Below are positions 57,501 through 64,000 of a DNA stretch of 64,000 nt, in pieces. Positions within the stretch are counted from its first letter, which is position 1. Each line of letters begins with the position of its first letter. Source of the DNA: Gymnopus androsaceus JB14 (taxonomy: Eukaryota; Basidiomycota; Agaricomycetes; Agaricales; Omphalotaceae); the NCBI GenBank assembly GCA_009733575.1, contig ML769691.1, forward strand, positions 1-64,000. The letters run 5' to 3'. The position numbers were made by a program, and so were the translations under genes. The notes under the pieces were generated by a model. That model was not told the DNA's origin. It made no database searches and saw only the letters and a list, made by a program, of their open reading frames with translations.

Positions 57501-60230
57501 ATATGGAAGTTGTTGGCCTGAACTTCTCCAGCGCTACTACACCAGAATTGATCTTGAAGACTTTTGAGCAGTACTGCGAGTATCGCAAAACACCGAATGG
57601 AGTAATTCTAGCTCCCATCCAGATCGGAAGATGGCTCTTCATCTTCTGTGATGAGATTAGTCTTCCTGCAGCGGACAAGTATGGGACTCAGCGGGTCATT
57701 TCATTCATTCGCCAACTCGTTGAATCTGGTGGATATTGGCGCGCTAGCGACATGGCCTGGGTCAAACTGGAGCGTATCCAATTTGTAGGAGCTTGTAATC
57801 CTCCCACTGACCCTGATCATGTTCCACTCAGTCATCATTTCCTGCGACACGCACCTTTGGTTATGGTTGACTATCCAGGCGAGGTCTCCTTGAAGCAGAT
57901 TTATGGTACATATAACCGTGCCGCTCTCAAGGTTGTTCCAAACCTACGCACTTACGCCGAACCCCTTACGGATGCTATGGTCTCATTTTACCTTGCATCG
58001 CAGAAGCGTTTCACCACCGATGCCCAAGCACACTATGTTTACAGTCCTCGTGAGCTGAGTCGATGGGTCCGAGGAATTTACGAAGCCATTCATCCCTTGG
58101 AAATCTTATCGGTGGAAGGCCTTGTGCGAGTATGGGCTCATGAAGCTTTGCAGCTTTTCCAGGATCGATTGGTGTCTGAGGAGGAACGGACATGGACTGA
58201 TGAGAACATAGACATGGTCTCGTTAGAGCATTTCCCTACCATTAACAAGGACGAGGCTCTCCACCGACCTATCTTATTCTCAAATTGGACATCCAAAGAT
58301 TATATTCCCGTAGACCGAGAAACTTTGCGCGAGTACACTAAAGCTCGTCTCAGGGTGTTCTACGAGGAAGAGTTGGACGTCCCTCTTGTCCTCTTCAATG
58401 ACGTTTTGGACCATGTTCTACGTATAGATAGGGTCTTCCGACAGAATCAGGGACATTTGCTGCTCATTGGAGTTAGCGGAAGTGGAAAGGTAAATCATAA
58501 TGCTTTCTTCAGCTCAGTTCAGTTCGGTACTCATATTACCTTTTAGACGACTCTTTCTCGTTTCGTTGCTTGGATGAATGGGCTGAGCATCTTCCAAATC
58601 AAAGTTTCGAACAAATACACTGGCGACGATTTCGATGAGGATTTGCGAAACCGTTCTACGACAAGCGGGTTGCAAAGGCGAAAAGGTTTGCTTTATCATG
58701 GACGAATCCAACGTTCTTGACTCGGGTTTCTTGGAACGCATGAACACGCTGTTAGCCAACGCTGAAGTCCCGGGTCTGTTCAAAGGCGATGAGCATGCTG
58801 CTCTCATGACAGCCTGTAAAGAGGGCTCCCAGCGTGATGGGCTTATGCTTGACTCCCCCAAGGAACTATATAGGTGGTTCACGCAACAAGTTGCTCGTAA
58901 TCTCCATGTTGTCTTCACCATGAACCCACCGGCGAATGGGCTGGCAACGAGGGCTCCGACTTCACCTGCTTTGTTCAATCATTGCGTTCTCGATTGGTTC
59001 GGTGATTGGTCTGACCAAGCTTTCTACCAAGTTGGAATGGAGTTTACACAATCCCTTGATTTGGATGTATCCTCATACAGTCCCCCAGCACTCTTCCCTG
59101 TTGCTTATAGGGACCTATCTATACCTCCAGTCCACCGAACGGCTGTCGTGAATGCACTTGTCTATGTTCATTCCTCACTTCATCAAATCAATCAGCGTCT
59201 TAGCCGAAGACAAGGACGGTATAATTATGTGACGCCCCGTCATTACCTGGATTTGTATGTTTCTCTTTCTCATCTGTTGCTACCGTATTCTTATTTGCTA
59301 TTCGCTCAGCATCAACCACTATGTCAGACTCTACGCTGAGAAGCGCAATGAGCTGGAGGAACAGCAACATCACTTGCATGTCGGTCTTGACAAGCTTCGA
59401 GATACTGTTACCCAGGTTGAAGAGCTTCGAAAAAGCCTTGCGATCAAGCGGTCTCAGCTGGAAGTGAAAGACGCTGAAGCCAATGAAAAGCTCAAGCACA
59501 TGGTCACTGACCAACAGGAGGCCGAACACAAGAAAGCGGCCTCCATAGAAATTTAGGCTGCTTTAGTCGAGCAGGACAAACATATTGAACAGCGTAAAGC
59601 TATCGCTACTGGTGAACTTGCCGAAGCTGAACCCGCAGTTCTCGAAGCGCAGGCTGCTGTCGGTAATATCAAACGACAGCATCTGCAAGAAGTTTGTGCC
59701 ATGGCAAACCCGCCAGAGGCCGTCAAATTAGCGATGGAATCAGTGTGTACGATCTTGGGTCACAAGATAGATAGCTGGCGTACCGTCCAGGGTCACACGG
59801 TAAGGTTAAAAAAATCTGCTCGGCAGAAATGTGAACTTTTAGTTATACTGAAATATCACGTGGCTCACGATAAACCATATAGGGCATATCGCGAGCCACG
59901 TGATATTTCAGTATAACTGAAAGCTCGCATTTCTGCCGAGCAGATTTTTTTAACCTTACCGTGTGGGTATCATTCATCGGGATGACGTTATCCAGCGCAT
60001 CGTGAATTTCGACACCACCACCCAAATGACGAAACCCCTTCATGATCTCATGAAGAAGGATTTCCTCAGCCACCCTTCCTACAACTTCGAGACTGTGAAC
60101 CGTGCCAGTAGAGCTTGTGGGCCATTGGTCAAATGGGCTCGCGCCCACACGCCCAAGTCAAATTCTCTGAGATCCTGGACCGAGTCGAGCCTTTGCGTAA
60201 CGAGGTCCAGTTGCTTGAAAATCAGGATCG
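54550..60230 (+). pseudogene. Cytoplasmic dynein heavy chain motor fragment (AAA1 to stalk)
   Basis: Starts in the linker just before AAA1 (SMQVSLANLLSDAVTELQTF) and has a TAG at 54732. Walker A of AAA1 is GPAGTG, with an intron splitting it before KTES (~55175/55227), followed by the Walker B region [15 protein letters not shown]2 near 56258 has GPS then a frameshift inside the P-loop. AAA3 has GPPGSGKT (57442). AAA4 has GVSGSGK followed by an intron and [12 protein letters not shown]. The start of the coiled-coil stalk is at 59330-59700, then FNFDTTT-like sequence, GPLVKWARAH and a last frameshift. Dynein heavy chain (about 4,000 residues or more) is the minus-end microtubule motor. The tail, the microtubule-binding domain and AAA5-AAA6 are missing. 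A MITE interrupts the stalk exon at 59794. The start joins non-dynein sequence after LeuRS. Confidence 0.92.
59794..59965. mobile_element. 172-bp MITE inserted in the dynein stalk exon
   Basis: Starts CACACGGTAAGGTTAAAAAA and ends with its exact complement. The two arms (about 75 bp) are nearly perfect, around a short central loop. GGT at 59791-59793 and 59966-59968 is a 3-bp target duplication. Removing the insert and one GGT rejoins the dynein frame (SWRTVQG to IIHRDDV). A 3-bp duplication fits CACTA or PIF/Harbinger families. Confidence 0.9.
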
Positions 60231-60299
60231 CAGGGTTTCTGCATTGCAGAGTCTTTTCAGGCCAACTTTCCGCTGCTACATAGGATAGCCTTTGTGAAA

Positions 60300-60805
60300 A
60301 AATTTGAAGCTATTACATTGCAGAAAAGTACGTTGGACGGTTCTCCATAATCCACTTTCTTTATTTAATGTATTCTCCACCATCTATTACATAGTTCTCC
60401 GGTCTGCTCTTCGCCCTCTACTCGTCTGAAAGGACTCGGAGTGCGGGAGCACGAGTTTTTCTGAAGGTCTGGAAGACGTGAATAGTGGGCTGAAGTACTC
60501 GAAGCGGCAGATGAACATTTGATAATTATTAGAGGAGTACATAGAAGGAAAGAAGCTGATTGAATAATTAGCTCCAGGTGGTATGCAGATAGAAGAGTCG
60601 TTTAGGAATAGTAGAGTTTTGGTATACTGTATTCAATATTGCGGAGAGAAACTTGCCCTTGGCGCTCACACGTGGAAGTAGCGCCCATCAATTTCTGCTT
60701 CTCCTTACGCTCATCATTGACGACATTGGCCTGCGACTGCTATAGGATCTGTAGGGAGTTTGACAAGGAGGATATAGAAAGACTGCTACGGAGGTAGTAC
60801 TACTT
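60300..60805. other. No gene recognised
   Basis: Spacer between the dynein fragment and the DUF726-like fragment. Only short open frames; no repeats found. Confidence 0.45.
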
Positions 60806-60809
60806 ACTG

Positions 60810-61858
60810 GCAGAAGGATACTGGAATTGCCAGTTATTCACGAAGACGAGCTGCGGGGTGGAATAGACGAAGAAGATCAGAGGCGATACCATTATCGACC
60901 TAATCCGACTCACTCTACGGCATTGTCTTCAACATACATAGCTCAGAGCACTGGATATACGACTGGAACGACTCTGGACATGGACGAAGCAGGGTACCGA
61001 TGGAGGAGTAATCCTACTATGGCTGCAGCCCATTCCAGTGCTCTCTCACCGGACGGCTCGCTTCACTCATTCACCACCGAATCCAACTACACTCGTCTGC
61101 GACACGTAGAAGAAGACTGGGAAGAGTCTGATGCTCTATGCAAGAGCACCGCTGTTCTATTCGATGACGACTACGGCGACGAAATCGACGACCGCAAAGC
61201 CCTTACGCCCCTCTCCCAGATGCAACAAACTAAGAGTCTACTCAGTGAGAGCCAGAGAATAGCGTATGTTGGCTTATGTGCGTTGGTGGTTAGAGCGATG
61301 TTGACTGATATCAGCATCCGAGACGCACCCAAATCCAAATCCAAAGGTCCATCCAAACCCCCTCCCATATGCAAAGAATTCTCTCCCGCAGTCAAATCTA
61401 TGTCCCTCTGGGCACTCAAGATCATGGGTAGGTTGTACTACCACATTGGCCTTGATGAGCATGGCGTCGAGCCATCTGACCTCATCCCCAGTTTGTGCGA
61501 GATGAAAAGCGTGCCGAGAGGAGGTAGGGGAGCATGGGGAGCATCGACGACGACAGGAGACGACTCCGAACCCGATAACCTAACCCTCGACATGTGCTAC
61601 ACCCTCCTCTGCGTCCTCTTCCTCCTCCTTATCGCAGATTCAGTATGTGACTCTCGCAGTAGACATTTACTACTCAGAGTTGCTTGCTATCTCGGCTTAT
61701 CCCCAATCGACGCCGTATCATTCGAATCACGCGTTAAAGAAGCTGTAGGCATAAGCGAAGAGACTGAAGGTGGAGGCGGGTTACAGACCAACGAAGTTGC
61801 AGTTCAAGCTCAAATAACCACTAATCGAAAATGTCTGCTTGGTCTCGCTACTCTCGGT
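60810..61858 (+). pseudogene. DUF726-family fragment fused to glucan synthase
   Basis: The frame opens after an AG acceptor-like site near 60806 and has no ATG before ELPVIHEDELRGG. The charged N-terminus leads to SESQRIAYVGLCALVVRAML, LWALKIMGRLYYHIGLDEHG, LTLDMCYTLLCVLFLLLIAD and SRHLLLRVACYLGLSPIDAV, then KCLLGLATLG. This is the N-terminal half of the fungal DUF726 (YFL034W-like) family, putative membrane-associated alpha/beta-hydrolases. The lipase-fold half is missing. At about 61858 the same frame continues as alpha-1,3-glucan synthase, giving a 404-codon chimeric ORF. No stop or shift lies within this half, so the fusion may be young. Confidence 0.6.
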
Positions 61859-63870
61859 GCCTGTGATCAGCGACATGCTCCTGATCCATTTGTCGACAGA
61901 GACTTCAAGCGCCCTGCTCGACCGTTCAGTTCTCACTCTCGAATGTCTTCAGCGTCGTCTATTGCGGATGTCGCCGATGAGCACTCGAATTCACCGCTGA
62001 ATCAAGCTATTGCCTCGGTGAGTATCATTCAGTTCCGGTAATCCAATTTCTAATATCGCCTTGCCAGTATACGGATTCCGATGGAGGAGTTGCCGCCGAC
62101 TTCGTTCAAAAACTCCAAGATCTCACTGCTAAGAATTCTGAACATGAACTGCTCATCGAAAAATACCTCATTAAGAGTGAAGAGGCCTTCTTTGGGAAAG
62201 TACGCAAAGACAAATTAAGCAGCGCGGCTAGCGTGCGCTCTCATCAACGCGATTCAGTTTGGGGAACTCCCGATCCTTCAATATACTCCCGTCCATCTTG
62301 TAAGTGTATTGTTTCTGTATACTGGCTACTGCTCACGCTAACGTTTTTCAGCCCCGATGGGAGATACCTTCCCCAATGCAGATTGGGAAACGCCGCAAGC
62401 TCAGCCCACACAGATTCAAATGACACGTCTTCAAATCTTCTTGTCTCGCGAACTTGGCGGATGGCCGCTGTATACAATCATCATTGCTCTTGGACAGGTT
62501 CGTAAAAAAACGAGTTGATAATATTTCCAGCTGCTTACACCTTCTGCAGACGCTATGTGCCACTAGTTTCCAGATTACACTTTTATCTGGACACAATTGG
62601 CAGTCCAATACTGAACTCTACATCCTTGGTGGTATTTTCCTCGCTGCCTCTGCCATCTGGTATCCATTATTCCGCCTCGCACCATCGGTCTATGTTCTTT
62701 CTGCCCCATGATCTCCTTCGGTGTTGCGTTTTTCCTCATCGGATTGCCCTCTGTTTCTACCGCATTGTGTCCAACATTGCGATGTGGTGTTACGCGGTTG
62801 CCTCTGCGGCTGCCTTCATGTTTTTCGGTCTCAACTTCGGTGAAGAAGCACTAAGTTGCTAATGTAAACGCTTTCCAGGTAAAAGAAACTGAAATAAATT
62901 TCAGGGTGCTGCGACGGAAGTTTGGATGCTGCGGGCGTGTATCGTGCAAGGATCTCAGCAGCTTTGGCGCGGCTCTTTGGTATTGGGGTTATAAGCTCAA
63001 TACCAAAGCTGTTAGCTATACACCACCTTGGTGGATCTGTGTTGCCGTGTGGCCGTTGTTCCATTCTATGCTTCCTATTCTTCTTCCTTCTTCTTTATGG
63101 CCTTCCTGGTATGTCATTCACTTGTTTCCTGATTTCGCCAACTCCATAACACTGTATCACAGTGTAGATTATTACCGACAAACCCTCCCAAGGTCCCCAG
63201 TTTCCTGAGAACACTTTTCCGCCGAAGGATTGTCATTTGGTTCCTCGTTTCGGTCGTTTTGCAAAGTTACTGGCTCAGTGGTGTAAGTACTTTCGGCAGT
63301 ATTCATTGCAGCTCTACCTGATAGATTCATATGTTTAGCCCTACGGTCAGAACTGGCACTCCTTGTGGAACTCTGAACTTCCGACATGGCAAATCCTACT
63401 TCTTGTTCTCGCCTTCTTTATTGGTGTCTGGTCCCTCATGCTCTTCCTTTTGACCCATTTCAGTAAAACACATACGTGGCTTCTGCCTGTATTTGCGGTG
63501 GGACTGGGTGCGCCAAGATGGTGCCAGGTGCGTATTGCGGCGACCGCCCATCTAATGAACGCTCTTACGAATCGTTCTTGTTACAGATCCTTTGGGGTAC
63601 TTCGGGTATCGCGTATTATGTCCCCTGGGCCCACAATGGAGGGCCGTACCTTGCGATCGGGCTCGCCTGGCTGGGTGTCCTCGACTCCGTGTAGGGTGTT
63701 GGTCTCTCGTCGCGCTCGCATGATCATAGCCACCGATTTGGGCAAGGACATGCGGCAGCTCTTCAAAAAAATATGCCATGGTGTTTGTCAGTCCCACCGA
63801 CCAAGGTGTCAATAAAATTGACGAGCAGCATGTCTACTACATGAGTGTCTGCTCCACACCCACCCGTGTC
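61859..63870 (+). pseudogene. Alpha-1,3-glucan synthase C-terminal fragment
   Basis: In-frame continuation: DPFVDRDFKRPARPFSSHSR, SSASSIADVADEHSNSPLNQ; then after introns DGGVAADFVQKLQDLTAKNS, EAFFGKVRKDKLSSA, VWGTPDPSIYSRPS, GGWPLYTIIIALGQ, WYPLFRLAPSVYVLSAP and, out of frame, FFLIGLPSVS, FMFFGLNFGEEA, LWYWGYKLN, HTWLLPVFAVGLGAPRWCQ and WLGVLDSV. These are the linker and multi-pass membrane region at the C-terminus of Ags/Mok-type synthases, which build and export cell-wall alpha-1,3-glucan. Lesions: a one-base loss near 62709, a donor reading CTAAGT instead of GTAAGT at 62851, a shift near 62965, and TAG at about 63691. The glycosyltransferase domains are absent. The last 130 bp of the window hold an open frame without a recognised family. 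Confidence 0.85.
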
Positions 63871-64000
63871 CGTTCTTCGTTTAAGCCTTTGCTGACTCTC
63901 GTAGCAGATCTGACGAACACGCATCGATCAACCTTTATTAAAAAGTGGCCTTAATGTCTGGTGGAAGATGGATCGAAACCGTGATTAGCAGCTCCTATTC

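Noticed and set aside
36000..64000. Treating every frameshift as proof of pseudogenisation
   Set aside because: Many lesions are one-base deletions that could be sequencing errors. The pseudogene calls rest on the additional evidence of missing gene ends, fusions to unrelated genes, in-frame stops, a mutated splice donor and a MITE in an exon.

Overview
The window looks like a transposon-rich, pseudogene-rich stretch of a mushroom-forming fungus (Basidiomycota, Agaricomycetes). The reasons are short (about 50-70 bp) GT-AG introns, a chromodomain Ty3/gypsy element, a KDZ-family transposase with an Spt5-like KOW neighbour, and degenerate copies of fungal housekeeping genes. I see no clearly intact single-copy host gene. 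The only multi-exon gene that reads through cleanly lies antisense inside a retrotransposon. No rRNA, tRNA or CRISPR array was recognised.

Layout. 1-5790: gene-poor DNA with a broken zinc-knuckle remnant, three minisatellites and degenerate LTR-like fragments. 5792-17470: a complete 11.68-kb Ty3/gypsy chromovirus-type retrotransposon with two 588-bp LTRs (5 differences), a CTCCA target duplication, an extra ORF, gag, protease, RT/RNase H, integrase with chromodomain, and a spliced antisense coiled-coil gene. Gag and pol carry nonsense and frameshift lesions. 18158-33492: a 15.3-kb DNA transposon bounded by about 0.8-kb terminal inverted repeats that abut an exact 7-bp direct repeat. It carries a KDZ transposase, small unknown ORFs, an Spt5/KOW-like gene and a divergent plus-strand gene, with nested palindromes between the two transcription directions. 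33593-35400: a hAT-like MITE, an F-box/LRR pseudogene and telomere-like repeats. 36045-39150: a near full-length pseudogene of NAD-dependent glutamate dehydrogenase, with further short inverted-repeat elements beside it. 43.7-64.0 kb: a mosaic of intron-bearing gene fragments joined end to end: dynein heavy chain/GCN1; an unknown fragment/leucyl-tRNA synthetase/dynein heavy chain; DUF726-like/alpha-1,3-glucan synthase. A Ser/Thr-rich protein gene and an unidentified gene lie between them, and a 172-bp MITE interrupts the dynein copy.

The strongest points are (i) a slippery heptamer plus H-type pseudoknot at the gag-protease junction, with a possible self-primed reverse transcription site in the same element; (ii) the antisense spliced gene with its own TATA box inside that retroelement; (iii) the long-TIR KDZ element with cargo genes; and (iv) the chimeric gene-fragment region, including a dynein fragment at 44 kb that shares a premature stop with the copy at 54 kb. 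Single-base deletions recur across many genes, so uncorrected sequencing indels may account for part of the apparent decay. The in-frame stops, a lost splice donor and the missing gene ends argue that most of it is real.
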